Positions 42,608-52,118 of a stretch of 64,000 bases of DNA are shown here, one piece after another (positions within the stretch are counted from its first letter, which is position 1; each line of letters starts with the position of its first letter). This DNA comes from UBA6170 sp034429975. Lineage in GTDB: Bacteria; Chloroflexota; Anaerolineae; Anaerolineales; Anaerolineaceae. Both the position numbers and the translations under genes were made by a program. The notes under the pieces are model-generated. The model saw only the letters and a list, made by a program, of their open reading frames with translations. It was not told the DNA's origin and searched no databases. The stretch is taken from the NCBI GenBank assembly GCA_034429975.1, contig DAOUFM010000118.1, positions 1 through 64,000 on the forward strand, in the 5' to 3' direction.

Positions 42608-45541
42608 ATGAATTCTTCCGCCAATCGTTATCTTTACCGGTTCGTCGTTACTCCTTCTCTTTCTGCCGATCCACGTTCACAGAATTTCTTGTGCGAAGCG
42701 CATCGCCTGGGTTTCCCGCAAATCAATTCTCTGCAGGTCTCTGATTTATATTTTCTGCGCGGTAACATTCCCGCTTCAGATCTGGAAAAAATCACAAATC
42801 AAATCCTGGCGGATCCGGTGAGCTGTCATGTTGAATTTCAGCAATTAAATCTACCGGAAGCTTCTCCTATTCCTGATTCCAGCAATACGTATCAAGTCGA
42901 GGTGGTCTTTCGCCCGGGTGTCACTGACCCGGCAGCGGAGGAATTCCTGCGAGCCGCCCAAATGCTCACTGCTTATCAGGCGGATGCGGCTGTCAGCGGG
43001 CTGCGTTTTGTCATTCAGGGGAAAGATCTGACCGCTGATGGCATTCACCTCCTGGCGAAACGATTGCTCGCCAATGCTGTGATCCAAACTTACGCATTGG
43101 GCACTATCACCCCCGGCTTTACGCAGGAAAACCCGGCATCTGGCAAGGTCGAACGCATCGATCTTATCTCCATGAACTCAGAAGAATTGCTGCAGCTTTC
43201 TCTGGAGCGACGTGCAGCCTTAAATCTGGAAGAAATGCTCGCCATCCAGGTTTACTGCCAGCAGGAGCAGCGCCAACTCACCGATGTGGAGTTCGAAATG
43301 ATCGCCCAGACCTGGAGTGAACACTGCGTCCACAAGACTTTTAAATCGGTGGTCGAGGTGCACAATCCGGACAAGCAGGACCAACGTTTCCCTGAACACT
43401 ATACGCATCTCTTTAATCAAACCATCCGGGCCGCTACCGAAAAGCTTAACAAACCCTGGGTACTCTCCGCCTTCCGCGACAACGCTGGAATTATCGCCTT
43501 TGGTGAACAGCATGAACTCTCATTTAAGGTAGAGACCCATAACCATCCTTCAGCCATTGAACCTTTTGGCGGGGCGAACACGGGCGTAGGTGGTGTCATT
43601 CGCGATGTGATGGGTGTCTCTGCCCGGCCAATCGCGGTCACCGACATCCTTTGTGTCGGACCACAGGATCAACCCTTTGAGCAAATCCCGGAAGGAACGC
43701 TGCATCCCCGCCGCATTGCCACCCAGGCCGCGTTGGGAGTGCAGGATTACAGCAATAAGATCGGCGTCCCGACAGTCAACGGAGCTATTTATTACGACCC
43801 GGGTTATACCGCCAATCCGCTGGTGTTCTGTGGTTGTGTCGGGCTGGCCCCCCGCAATTCACACTCGCGTGCCAACCAACCCGGTGATCATGTCGTTGTA
43901 TTAGGCGCTAAAACCGGCCGCGATGGACTCCGGGGTGCGACTTTTTCCTCGATGGCAATGGACGCTCAAACCGGGGAAGTGGTTGGTGCCTCCGTACAAA
44001 TTGGCGATCCAATCGTAGAAAAAGGATTGGTGGACGTCCTGCAGATTGCCCGCGATCAGCAACTCTATACCGCCATCACCGATTGTGGGGCGGGTGGTTA
44101 TGCCTCGGCAGTGGGCGAAATGGCCAGCGAATGCGGCGCAATCGTTCAACTGGCGGATGTAACCCTCAAATACCCTGGACTGGAGCCCTGGGAAATCTGG
44201 CTTTCAGAATCACAGGAACGCATGGTCATTGCTGTACCACCTCAAAATCTGGCTTCTTTACAGTCGCTATGTGAAAAATTCTCGGTGGATATGATCACCA
44301 TCGGGCAATTCAACGCCAGCGGGCGCATCCAGGTGTATTTTCACGCTGAATTGGTGCTCGATCTGGATAATCAATTTCTGTATCACGGGTTGCCACAACG
44401 CAAGCTGCTTGCTGAGATTCGCCCATCCGTTTACAAGCCCGGCTGGGTTAACCCTGAAAACATCTTCCCAATAGAAGGAGTACAAAGCACATTATTGGCA
44501 CTGCTGGCTCATCCAAATATCACCTCGAAAGAAAGCGTCATCCGCTTATATGATTATGAAGTCCAGGGCAGCACCGTACTCAAGCCTCTATGCGGAGTGC
44601 TGGATGATGGCCCAGCGGATGGCTGTCTGCTCAAACCCCTGACCTTGCCGGGCGACGAAGCCTTTGTACTCAGCCTGGCGATGAACCCTGAATATGGTAA
44701 ACTCGATCCCTACCAGATGACCTTGCATGCCATTGATGAAGCCATTCGCAACGCAGTCTGTTGTGGCGCAGACCCTGAAAAGATTGCCATTCTGGATAAT
44801 TTCTGCTGGGGTGACCCCACCCGCCCGGAAACAATGGGCGATCTCGTTCAGGCAGCACAAGCCTGTTATGACGGCGCCCTGCGTTATGGCACTCCGTATA
44901 TCAGCGGAAAAGATTCATTCAACAATGAATATCTCGGTTCGGATGGGTTGCGGCATGCCATTCCGGCTACCTTGTTGATCTCTGCGATCGGCATCATCCC
45001 GGATTGGCGCCTGGCAATGACCAGCGCCGTAAAGCAGCCAGGCAATCTTCTTTATCTGGTGGGGCACTTCGACCCTCGTTTTGGCGGCAGCCATCACAAC
45101 CTTATTCCGGGAATTCCCAATATTCCAGAGGGGTTACCTGTCTGCCACCCGCATGCTCCGCAAATTTACCAGCGCATCTATCAGGCCAATCAAGCCGGTT
45201 GGGTTCAATCCGCTCATGATTTAAGTGAAGGTGGGCTGGCTGTAGCCGCTGCTGAAATGGCCATTGGTGGGCGCCATGGGTTGCGTCTCTGGTTAAACGA
45301 TGAGCAAGCCTACCGTGAAGCTTTCGGTGAGACTGCTGGCTGTATCCTTCTGGAGGTAGCACCTAAAGATCAGATCTCTTTCCAGAACCATTTCATCGGG
45401 TTACCCCTGCGTCAGATTGGTGAGGTCCTAACAGAACCACAATTTGAAATACTTTCCGGAAACCAATCCTGGCTATCTATCCAACTGGAACGTCTGGTGC
45501 AGGCCTGGAAATACCAAAACACTGAGGAGGTGCAGTCATGA
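42608..45541 (+). CDS. purL: Phosphoribosylformylglycinamidine synthase, PurS-like + PurL fusion
   Basis: The 977-residue synthetase subunit has two PurS-like repeats at the N-terminus (about residues 8-80 and 95-170) followed by the PurL ATP-grasp-like core (AIR synthase fold twice) with HNHPSAIEPFGGANTGVGGVIRD (read in parts) and TDCGAGGYASAVGEMASECG. It converts FGAR, ATP and ammonia to FGAM. It lacks the C-terminal glutaminase of the 1290-residue E. coli enzyme; this is supplied by the separate PurQ. AGGTGCCA precedes the ATG. It is the first gene of a tightly overlapping operon; purQ overlaps by 4 bases. Confidence 0.92.
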   Translation: MNSSANRYLYRFVVTPSLSADPRSQNFLCEAHRLGFPQINSLQVSDLYFLRGNIPASDLEKITNQILADPVSCHVEFQQLNLPEASPIPDSSNTYQVEVVFRPGVTDPAAEEFLRAAQMLTAYQADAAVSGLRFVIQGKDLTADGIHLLAKRLLANAVIQTYALGTITPGFTQENPASGKVERIDLISMNSEELLQLSLERRAALNLEEMLAIQVYCQQEQRQLTDVEFEMIAQTWSEHCVHKTFKSVVEVHNPDKQDQRFPEHYTHLFNQTIRAATEKLNKPWVLSAFRDNAGIIAFGEQHELSFKVETHNHPSAIEPFGGANTGVGGVIRDVMGVSARPIAVTDILCVGPQDQPFEQIPEGTLHPRRIATQAALGVQDYSNKIGVPTVNGAIYYDPGYTANPLVFCGCVGLAPRNSHSRANQPGDHVVVLGAKTGRDGLRGATFSSMAMDAQTGEVVGASVQIGDPIVEKGLVDVLQIARDQQLYTAITDCGAGGYASAVGEMASECGAIVQLADVTLKYPGLEPWEIWLSESQERMVIAVPPQNLASLQSLCEKFSVDMITIGQFNASGRIQVYFHAELVLDLDNQFLYHGLPQRKLLAEIRPSVYKPGWVNPENIFPIEGVQSTLLALLAHPNITSKESVIRLYDYEVQGSTVLKPLCGVLDDGPADGCLLKPLTLPGDEAFVLSLAMNPEYGKLDPYQMTLHAIDEAIRNAVCCGADPEKIAILDNFCWGDPTRPETMGDLVQAAQACYDGALRYGTPYISGKDSFNNEYLGSDGLRHAIPATLLISAIGIIPDWRLAMTSAVKQPGNLLYLVGHFDPRFGGSHHNLIPGIPNIPEGLPVCHPHAPQIYQRIYQANQAGWVQSAHDLSEGGLAVAAAEMAIGGRHGLRLWLNDEQAYREAFGETAGCILLEVAPKDQISFQNHFIGLPLRQIGEVLTEPQFEILSGNQSWLSIQLERLVQAWKYQNTEEVQS

Positions 45542-46311
45542 AACCTAAAGTCCTGATTTTATACGTACCCGGCACCACCCGGGAAGCGGAACTCAGCATC
45601 GCTTTTCAACACGCCGGGGCACTCACCGAGATTCTCCCTCTCAGCCCAACTCAGCGATCACAACCTGGCTGGAAAGATTACCAGATTTTGGCGCTGCCCG
45701 GGGGTTTCTCCTATGCCGATGCTCTGGGAGCCGGAAAGTTGTGGGCGCTGGAATTACAGACGTATTTTAAGGAAGAACTGCAGCATTTTATCGCTGATGG
45801 AAAGCCGGTTATTGGCATCGGTAATGGGTTTCAGGCTTTGGTAAAATCCAGTATCTTGCCTGGCAGCACTCCCACGAGTCAGTCTCCAATCGTCAGCCTG
45901 ACTGTTAACCATAACGGTAGATTTGACTCCCGTTGGGTCTATTTGCAGCCGCAATCCCAAACCTGCCTTTGGACAGTTGGGCTGGAGGGCATGATCTTTT
46001 GCCCAATTGCTCACAAAGAGGGTAATTTCCAGTTGACTGACCCATCCCAACGCACCGTTCTGCAGCAACAGGACCAGATCGCACTGTGTTATCACCAGCC
46101 GGATGGCTCTCCGGCCAACGGGGAATACCCACACAACCCCAATGGATCTCAGGCCGATATCGCTGGAATTTGTAATCCGCAGGGTAATGTTTTAGGTTTA
46201 ATGCCTCACCCCGAAAACCATCTTTTTAGCTTTCAAAACCCGCATCGAGTTGCTCATCAGTCTGGGTTGAGTTTATTCAAAAATGGCGTTCAATACGCCC
46301 AACAAAGTTGA
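45538..46311 (+). CDS. purQ: PurQ-like glutaminase subunit lacking the catalytic cysteine
   Basis: The 257-residue class I amidotransferase-fold protein is normally the glutaminase of FGAM synthase. The nucleophile elbow reads GIGNGFQ (residues 93-99) where the family has GxCNGFQ: Gly95, codon GGT at 45820-45822, replaces Cys. The other triad members His224 and Glu226 (MPHPENHLF) are intact. As written, glutamine hydrolysis should be lost, so PurL would depend on free ammonia unless a sequencing error is involved. It overlaps purL and is followed by purC. Confidence 0.88.
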   Translation: MKPKVLILYVPGTTREAELSIAFQHAGALTEILPLSPTQRSQPGWKDYQILALPGGFSYADALGAGKLWALELQTYFKEELQHFIADGKPVIGIGNGFQALVKSSILPGSTPTSQSPIVSLTVNHNGRFDSRWVYLQPQSQTCLWTVGLEGMIFCPIAHKEGNFQLTDPSQRTVLQQQDQIALCYHQPDGSPANGEYPHNPNGSQADIAGICNPQGNVLGLMPHPENHLFSFQNPHRVAHQSGLSLFKNGVQYAQQS

Positions 46312-46322
46312 GGAAAGAAAAA

Positions 46323-47294
46323 ATGCTGAAAACCGAAACAATCCAAAAAGCAATCCCTCTGGCGCTGGAGGGCACGAATCTGCCCCTACCAGGCAAACAA
46401 CACGGTAAGGTGCGTGATTGGTATCAACTCCCACAACAGCAGAGGTTGATCGTCACCAGTGATCGCCTCTCGGCTTTTGATCGCAATCTGGCTGCCGTGC
46501 CATATAAAGGGCAGGTGCTCAATCAACTGGCTGCCTGGTGGTTTTCTCAGACTGAGGATGTGATCCCCAATCATCTGCTCAGTATTCCGGACCCAAATTG
46601 TGCTGTGGTTCAAGAGGTGGAGCCGCTGCCCATTGAGGTGATTGTGCGCGGTTATATCACCGGAGTGACCAGCACAGCCTTATGGTATCGTTACAATCTG
46701 GGAGAACGAGAAATCTATGGCTACCATTTCCCGGAAGGCTTACGCAAGAATCAACCCCTGCGACACACCATCATCACCCCCACCACCAAAGGCGGTCCAA
46801 GCGGGCACGATGAACGTCTGACCTGTGCCGAGGTTGTGAATAATGGTTACCTACCTCAAAAAGATTGGGATGTGATTCAAGCAGCGGCGTTACAAATTTT
46901 TCAAAAAGGCCAGGAAGTGGCTGCAGCAGCGGGATTAATTCTGGTAGATACCAAATATGAGTTTGGTCGCACCCCATTTGGTGAAATCATCCTGATTGAT
47001 GAGGTTCACACCCCGGATTCTTCCCGTTTCTGGAAAGCAGAAAACTACGCCGAGCGTTTCGAACGGGGGCAGGAACCAGAGAATTTTGATAAGGAATTTA
47101 TCCGCATCGCCTATGCCGATCAGGGTTATCGCGGTGATGGAGAGCCCCCACACATGCCGGATCAGTTATGGGTACAGGCCAGCCAGCGCTACATCAAAAT
47201 CTATGAAGTGCTAACCAGGTTGGAATTTATTCCAGGCGAGTACCCGGCGGAAGAGCGCATCCATAAAAATTTACAGGAAGCAGGTATTTTATGA
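46323..47294 (+). CDS. purC: SAICAR synthetase
   Basis: The 323-residue PurC has GKVRDWYQ, IVTSDRLSAFDRNLAAVPYKGQVL (read in parts) and the ATP-binding VDTKYEFGRTPFG and IIDEVHTPDSSR stretches. It joins CAIR and aspartate with ATP. Start at 46323 follows GAGGAAAG; an in-frame TTG at 46308 inside the purQ end was not used. Length is at the longer PurC type (yeast Ade1 size) rather than the 240-residue form. Its stop overlaps the purE start by 4 bases, which places SAICAR synthetase beside the carboxylase, as in eukaryotic PAICS. Confidence 0.93.
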   Translation: MLKTETIQKAIPLALEGTNLPLPGKQHGKVRDWYQLPQQQRLIVTSDRLSAFDRNLAAVPYKGQVLNQLAAWWFSQTEDVIPNHLLSIPDPNCAVVQEVEPLPIEVIVRGYITGVTSTALWYRYNLGEREIYGYHFPEGLRKNQPLRHTIITPTTKGGPSGHDERLTCAEVVNNGYLPQKDWDVIQAAALQIFQKGQEVAAAAGLILVDTKYEFGRTPFGEIILIDEVHTPDSSRFWKAENYAERFERGQEPENFDKEFIRIAYADQGYRGDGEPPHMPDQLWVQASQRYIKIYEVLTRLEFIPGEYPAEERIHKNLQEAGIL

Positions 47295-47779
47295 AGAAAG
47301 CCTATGTTGTCATCCTGATGGGTTCCAAATCGGATCTGGAACACGCCCAGAAAATAAAATCGGCAGCGGAGTCCTTTGGGATTCCGGTGGAACTGCGGGT
47401 AGGCTCCGCCCATAAAACTGCTGAACACGTCACCCAGATGCTGAAAGCCTATGAAGCAGACCCCACTCCCAAAGTCTATGTCACCATTGCCGGGCGCTCC
47501 AATGCGCTTTCCGGCTTTACGGATGGCATGGTGACCGCACCTGTGATTGCCTGTCCACCGCCATCTGAAAGTTATGCTGGCGCAGATATCTATTCTTCCT
47601 TGCGAATGCCTTCCGGAATTGCTCCAGCAGTCGTGTTGGAACCGGCTAATGCTGCTTTGTTAGCAGCCAAAATCATCGCGCTTACTGATGCTGAAGTTAA
47701 GCAAAAAGTGGCTGCCTTCCAACACAAAAACGCCCGAACAATTATCCAGGACGATCAGGAACTTTATGGAAAACATTAA
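47291..47779 (+). CDS. purE: Class II PurE, AIR carboxylase
   Basis: The 162-residue protein has MGSKSDLEHAQKIKSAAESFG, RVGSAHKTAEHV and TIAGRSNALSGFTDGMV, followed by CPPPSESYAGADIYSSLRMPSG. The AGRSN and CPP...SSLRMPSG patterns match animal PAICS-type class II PurE, which carboxylates AIR directly with CO2, rather than the class I AGGAAHLPGM bacterial mutase. This agrees with the absence of purK in the operon. It overlaps purC by 4 bases and purF by 14. Confidence 0.9.
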   Translation: MKKAYVVILMGSKSDLEHAQKIKSAAESFGIPVELRVGSAHKTAEHVTQMLKAYEADPTPKVYVTIAGRSNALSGFTDGMVTAPVIACPPPSESYAGADIYSSLRMPSGIAPAVVLEPANAALLAAKIIALTDAEVKQKVAAFQHKNARTIIQDDQELYGKH

Positions 47780-49196
47780 TTTTTCTCTCCATTCCGATCA
47801 CCCTCATGAAGAATGTGGTGTCCTGGGAATCTTTGCTCCGCAGGAAGATGTAGCCCGCATGGCTTTTTTTGGTCTGTTCGCCTTACAGCATCGCGGGCAG
47901 GATGCTACCGGGTTGGCAGTTTCAAATGGTGAGAGCATCCGTCTGCATAAAGATATCGGGTTGGTATCACACGTGTTTACACCAGGCGTTTTAGAAAAAA
48001 TGGGCGGCGATTTTGCCATCGGGCATACCCGTTACACCATCGAAGGCGTTGCCACCGCCAGTAATTCACAACCCTTTATGCTCAACACCCAATTTGGCCC
48101 GTTAGCTCTGGCACATAATGGCAGTCTGGTCAATGCCCCCGAATTGCGCGAACGTTTGATGCGCTCCGGGGTTGGCTTAACTTCCAACACCGATACCGAA
48201 GTCATGCTCATGATGTTAGCCGGTGCGCACGGGGATACCTGGTTCGAACGCTTACAGGATGCGATGCAGCATTGGGTCGGCGCTTATTCTCTGGTGCTGC
48301 TTACCAAAGATCAGGTTTTTGCTGTACGTGACCCGTGGGGAATTCGCCCTTTAAGTGTGGGCTTACTGCCTAATGGCGGGCATGCTGCCGCTTCCGAGAC
48401 CGGGGCTCTGATGACGCTGGGGTGTGAAGCGGTGCGTGAAGTGCAGCCGGGAGAGATTGTCGCCCTCAGCAATACCGCTTTAACCGTCAACCAGGCATTA
48501 CGGCCAGCGAAAAAACGTGCTTTTTGTTCCTTTGAGCATGTGTATTTCTCCCGCCCGGATGCCTACTGGGACAGGCGCAGCGTCCATTCGGTGCGCCATC
48601 GTTTAGGAGTAGAGCTGGCTCACCAGGCGCCTACAGACGCAGATGTGGTCATCCCGATCCCGGATTCGTCCATCTCAGCAGCAATTGGCTATTCACAGGC
48701 TTCCGGCATCCCCTACAACATCGGTTTCATTAAAAATCGCTACATTGGGCGTACCTTTATCGAACCCACCGATTTCCTGCGGAAACAGGGAGTCGCTCTG
48801 AAATACAATGTACTGGTAGAGACGGTATCCGACAAACGGGTAGTCATGGTGGACGATTCAATTGTGCGCGGTAACACTACCGGTCCCCTCATCCAATTGC
48901 TGCGCAAGGCTGGCGCCAGAGAAGTGCATGTGCGTATTTCCAGCCCGCCGGTGAGACATCCTTGCCATCTGGGCGTCAATATGGGAACGTATGCAGAATT
49001 AATTGCTGCCCATAAAAGCGTGGATGAAATTCGCCAGCATGTCGGCGCCGATTCTTTAGTCTACCTGACACTGGAAGGTATGATGAAAGCCATTGGCAGC
49101 GAAAATGGTTATTGTGCCGCCTGTTTCACCGGGATCAATCCGACTTTTATCCAAAATAATGACCGGAATGCTGGCAATAAAAACACAGAAGATTGA
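47766..49196 (+). CDS. purF: Amidophosphoribosyltransferase
   Basis: The 476-residue enzyme begins with a short propeptide before the catalytic Cys17 (HEECGVLGIFAP) of the N-terminal Ntn-glutaminase. The phosphoribosyltransferase domain has the PRPP loop VVMVDDSIVRGNTTG. Cysteines at FCSFEHVY, RHPCHLG and GYCAACFTG match the [4Fe-4S] ligands of the Bacillus-type enzyme, implying oxygen sensitivity. The ATG at 47766 overlaps purE by 14 bases and AGGAAC lies upstream; a longer frame to 47688 has no support. It makes phosphoribosylamine, the first committed step. Confidence 0.94.
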   Translation: MENINFSLHSDHPHEECGVLGIFAPQEDVARMAFFGLFALQHRGQDATGLAVSNGESIRLHKDIGLVSHVFTPGVLEKMGGDFAIGHTRYTIEGVATASNSQPFMLNTQFGPLALAHNGSLVNAPELRERLMRSGVGLTSNTDTEVMLMMLAGAHGDTWFERLQDAMQHWVGAYSLVLLTKDQVFAVRDPWGIRPLSVGLLPNGGHAAASETGALMTLGCEAVREVQPGEIVALSNTALTVNQALRPAKKRAFCSFEHVYFSRPDAYWDRRSVHSVRHRLGVELAHQAPTDADVVIPIPDSSISAAIGYSQASGIPYNIGFIKNRYIGRTFIEPTDFLRKQGVALKYNVLVETVSDKRVVMVDDSIVRGNTTGPLIQLLRKAGAREVHVRISSPPVRHPCHLGVNMGTYAELIAAHKSVDEIRQHVGADSLVYLTLEGMMKAIGSENGYCAACFTGINPTFIQNNDRNAGNKNTED

Positions 49197-49209
49197 GCGG
49201 GAGGGAAGC

Positions 49210-51486
49210 ATGCGCGTATTACTGATTGGTTCGGGCGGTCGTGAACATGCCATCGCCTGGAAGCTGGCACAATCAAGCCGCCAACCTGAACTTTTCTTTG
49301 CCCCCGGCAATGACGCCATGGCAGAACTGGGCGCCTGTATTCCGCTGGCTGTCGAGGATGCAGCCGGGATAACCCAATTTGCAGTCCACAACGCAATTGA
49401 CCTGGTGGTTATCGGACCAGAAGCTGCGCTGGCAGCCGGTGTTAGTGATGAAGTGTCAGCAGCCGGGATTGCCGTGTTCGGCCCAACCCGGGCTGCCGCT
49501 CAACTGGAAACTTCCAAAGCTTTTGCCAAGAATTTTATGCAGGAACGGAAAATCCCCACCGCTCATTTTGCTGTTTTTGAAGATTATCCAGCAGCCTGTG
49601 CTCATCTGGAGCAGATTGATTACCCGGTGGTGATCAAAGCTTCCGGATTAGCAGCCGGCAAAGGTGTCATCCTCCCGGAAAACAATCAGGAAGCTTTGGC
49701 TGCTTTGCAATCCATTTTCATAGAGAAAGTGTTTGGAGAGGCAGGCAGCCAGGTGGTCATAGAAGAACGCCTCACTGGCCCGGAGATTTCAGTACAGGCT
49801 TTTTCAGATGGGCACAACCTGTCCCTGATACCTCCAGCTCAGGATCATAAACGCCTGCTAACCGGTGACCTGGGTCCCAATACCGGCGGAATGGGTGCCT
49901 ATGCGCCGGCATCTCTCGTAAATGAACACCAATTGAGCGAAATTCAAAACACCATCCTGAAACCTGCCCTGGATGGCTTGCAGGCTTTGGGAATCCCCTT
50001 TGTGGGCGTTTTGTATGCCGGCTTGATGCTTACCTCCGCTGGTCCACGAGTGTTGGAGTTCAATGCCCGTCTGGGCGACCCGGAAACTCAGGTAATTCTG
50101 CCCTTGCTGAAAAGTGATTTGCTGGAAGTTATGCTGGCCTGCACGCACGGACGCCTGCAGGAGTTAGAGGTGCAGTGGTCAACACAGTCGGCGGTTTGTG
50201 TAGTGCTGGCATCCGCCGGATATCCTGGGAGATTACAAACCGGATTTCCGTTGACAGGTTTGAAACGGAATTTTCCAAATGGAATGCTCTTTCATGCCGG
50301 CACACGCTGGCAGGAGGACCATTTCATTAATTCAGGCGGACGGGTGCTGGGGGTGACCGCCTGGGCAGACTCGTTACCAGACGCCATTGAAACTACGTAC
50401 CAGGCGGTAGAACAGATTCATTTTGATGGCAGACAATACCGGCAGGATATCGGACGAAAAGGCCTGCCAAAGCAAGCCCATTCGAATGCCTATCAGCAAG
50501 CCGGGGTCAATATTGATGCCGGCAACCAGGCAGTCCAGTTGATGAAAGCTGCTGTTCAATCCACCTTCACGCCCCAGGTGCTTTCTCAGGTGGGCAGTTT
50601 TGGCGGTTTGTTCGAAATCTCCCATCTGAAATCCGGAGCGATTCTGGTAGCCTCCACTGACGGGGTCGGTACCAAAGTAGAAATAGCTGCCCGGCTGGGT
50701 CGTTATCACGGCATTGGAGAGGACATTGTCAATCACTGTACCAATGACATCCTGGTACAGGGCGCCCATCCTCTTTTCTTCCTGGATTATTTCGCCACGG
50801 CGAAACTGCAACCTGAAATCGTGGCTGAAATTGTCAGCGGGATGGCGCATGCCTGCCGTGAGAATGGCTGTGCATTATTGGGCGGAGAAACTGCAGAAAT
50901 GCCCGGTGTCTATCTTCCAGGAGCTTTTGATGTCGCCGGTACTATCGTCGGAGTTGTGCAACCAGACGTAATTCTCCCGCGTAAAGAGTTGGTCAGGCCC
51001 GGAGATTTTTTGATTGGCTTCCAGTCCAGCGGGCCGCATACCAACGGCTATTCCTTAATCCGCAATCTGTGTGAGAATGAAGATTTGCTGGCTGAGCGCT
51101 CTGACCTGGGGGGCAGCCTGGCCGATCTTCTGCTCGCCCCGCATCGTTCCTATCTAAAATTGCTCCATCCTTACCTCAGTCATTTCAAAGCGCTGGCACA
51201 TATCACCGGCGGCGGATTCATCGAGAATATTCCACGAGTGTTACCGGACCATCTTCAGGTGGTAATTGAACGGCATGGCTGGCAAATTCCTCCGCTTTAC
51301 CATTGGTTACAGCAAAAGGGACAGATTGGCGACGAGGAAATGGCACGCGTCTTCAATTTGGGGATTGGCATGGTCGCGATCATTGACCCGGCCGAGTGGG
51401 ATAATCTCCGTTCGTTAATTCCAGAAACTGGTTTTGTGATCGGTTATGTCAGCGAGCAACAAACATCCCGGGTGGTGTTGAAATGA
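49210..51486 (+). CDS. PurD-PurM fusion (GAR synthetase + AIR synthetase)
   Basis: The 758-residue protein starts MRVLLIGSGGREHAIAW, with a complete PurD ATP-grasp enzyme to about residue 417 (GLAAGKGVILPE, GDLGPNTGGMGAY, EFNARLGDPETQ). A complete PurM follows from about residue 425 (VASTDGVGTKVEIA, GGETAEMPGVY, SGPHTNGYSL). It thus catalyses steps two and five of the pathway. The fusion is known from eukaryotes (yeast ADE5,7; animal GART) and from few bacteria. The ATG at 49210 follows GGGAGG; a frame from 49093 overlaps purF and is not needed. purN overlaps the end by 4 bases. Confidence 0.93.
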   Translation: MRVLLIGSGGREHAIAWKLAQSSRQPELFFAPGNDAMAELGACIPLAVEDAAGITQFAVHNAIDLVVIGPEAALAAGVSDEVSAAGIAVFGPTRAAAQLETSKAFAKNFMQERKIPTAHFAVFEDYPAACAHLEQIDYPVVIKASGLAAGKGVILPENNQEALAALQSIFIEKVFGEAGSQVVIEERLTGPEISVQAFSDGHNLSLIPPAQDHKRLLTGDLGPNTGGMGAYAPASLVNEHQLSEIQNTILKPALDGLQALGIPFVGVLYAGLMLTSAGPRVLEFNARLGDPETQVILPLLKSDLLEVMLACTHGRLQELEVQWSTQSAVCVVLASAGYPGRLQTGFPLTGLKRNFPNGMLFHAGTRWQEDHFINSGGRVLGVTAWADSLPDAIETTYQAVEQIHFDGRQYRQDIGRKGLPKQAHSNAYQQAGVNIDAGNQAVQLMKAAVQSTFTPQVLSQVGSFGGLFEISHLKSGAILVASTDGVGTKVEIAARLGRYHGIGEDIVNHCTNDILVQGAHPLFFLDYFATAKLQPEIVAEIVSGMAHACRENGCALLGGETAEMPGVYLPGAFDVAGTIVGVVQPDVILPRKELVRPGDFLIGFQSSGPHTNGYSLIRNLCENEDLLAERSDLGGSLADLLLAPHRSYLKLLHPYLSHFKALAHITGGGFIENIPRVLPDHLQVVIERHGWQIPPLYHWLQQKGQIGDEEMARVFNLGIGMVAIIDPAEWDNLRSLIPETGFVIGYVSEQQTSRVVLK

Positions 51487-52118
51487 CAGCTTTAGCGAAC
51501 AAAGCGCGTCTGGTTGTGCTGATTTCTGGAAATGGCTCCAATCTGCAAGCGATCATTAATGCTATTCAATCCGGTCATCTCCCCGCAGAAATCATGGCGG
51601 TGGTATCCAATCAAGCCGGTGTCTTCGGTTTGGAACGTGCCTCTATTGCTGGTATCCCCGCATTGATATTCCCAAAATTGAAAGACCAGACCCGGGAAGA
51701 ATATGATGCTCAATTAGCCCGTCTGATCCAACCCTTTGCCCCTGATTGGGTGCTTCTGGCTGGCTGGATGCGGATCCTGACCCTAGATTTTCTGGGGCAA
51801 TTCCCTGGCCGGGTGATCAACCTCCACCCGGCGTTACCAGGCGCCTTCCCAGGCACCCACGCCATCGAGCGCGCCTATGCAGCCTTTCAGCGCGGGGAAA
51901 TTCAGGAAACCGGTGTAATGGTGCATCTGGTACCGGATGCCGGCGTCGATACAGGTCCCGTGGTGGCTCAGGCGGCAGTACCGATCTTGCCGGAGGATAC
52001 GTTGGCTGATCTCGAAAAAAGAATCCATCAGACAGAGCATCGTTTGCTGGTTGAAACCTTAATGCAATTAATTTCCAAGGAGGAAACAAATGCCAAAAGC
52101 ACTTCTATCTGTTCATGA
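51483..52118 (+). CDS. purN: GAR formyltransferase
   Basis: The 211-residue enzyme uses 10-formyltetrahydrofolate. It has LISGNGSNLQAII for phosphate binding, the catalytic INLHPALPGAFPG (Asn-x-His) and PDAGVDTGPV with the catalytic Asp. It directly follows the PurD-PurM gene with an ATGA overlap, reproducing the D-M-N order of animal GART but not fused. The C-terminal end overlaps purH by 29 bases. Confidence 0.94.
   Translation: MTALANKARLVVLISGNGSNLQAIINAIQSGHLPAEIMAVVSNQAGVFGLERASIAGIPALIFPKLKDQTREEYDAQLARLIQPFAPDWVLLAGWMRILTLDFLGQFPGRVINLHPALPGAFPGTHAIERAYAAFQRGEIQETGVMVHLVPDAGVDTGPVVAQAAVPILPEDTLADLEKRIHQTEHRLLVETLMQLISKEETNAKSTSICS

Noticed and set aside
50374..50850. 158-codon minus-strand frame inside the PurD-PurM gene
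   Set aside because: It is antisense to conserved catalytic motifs of PurM.
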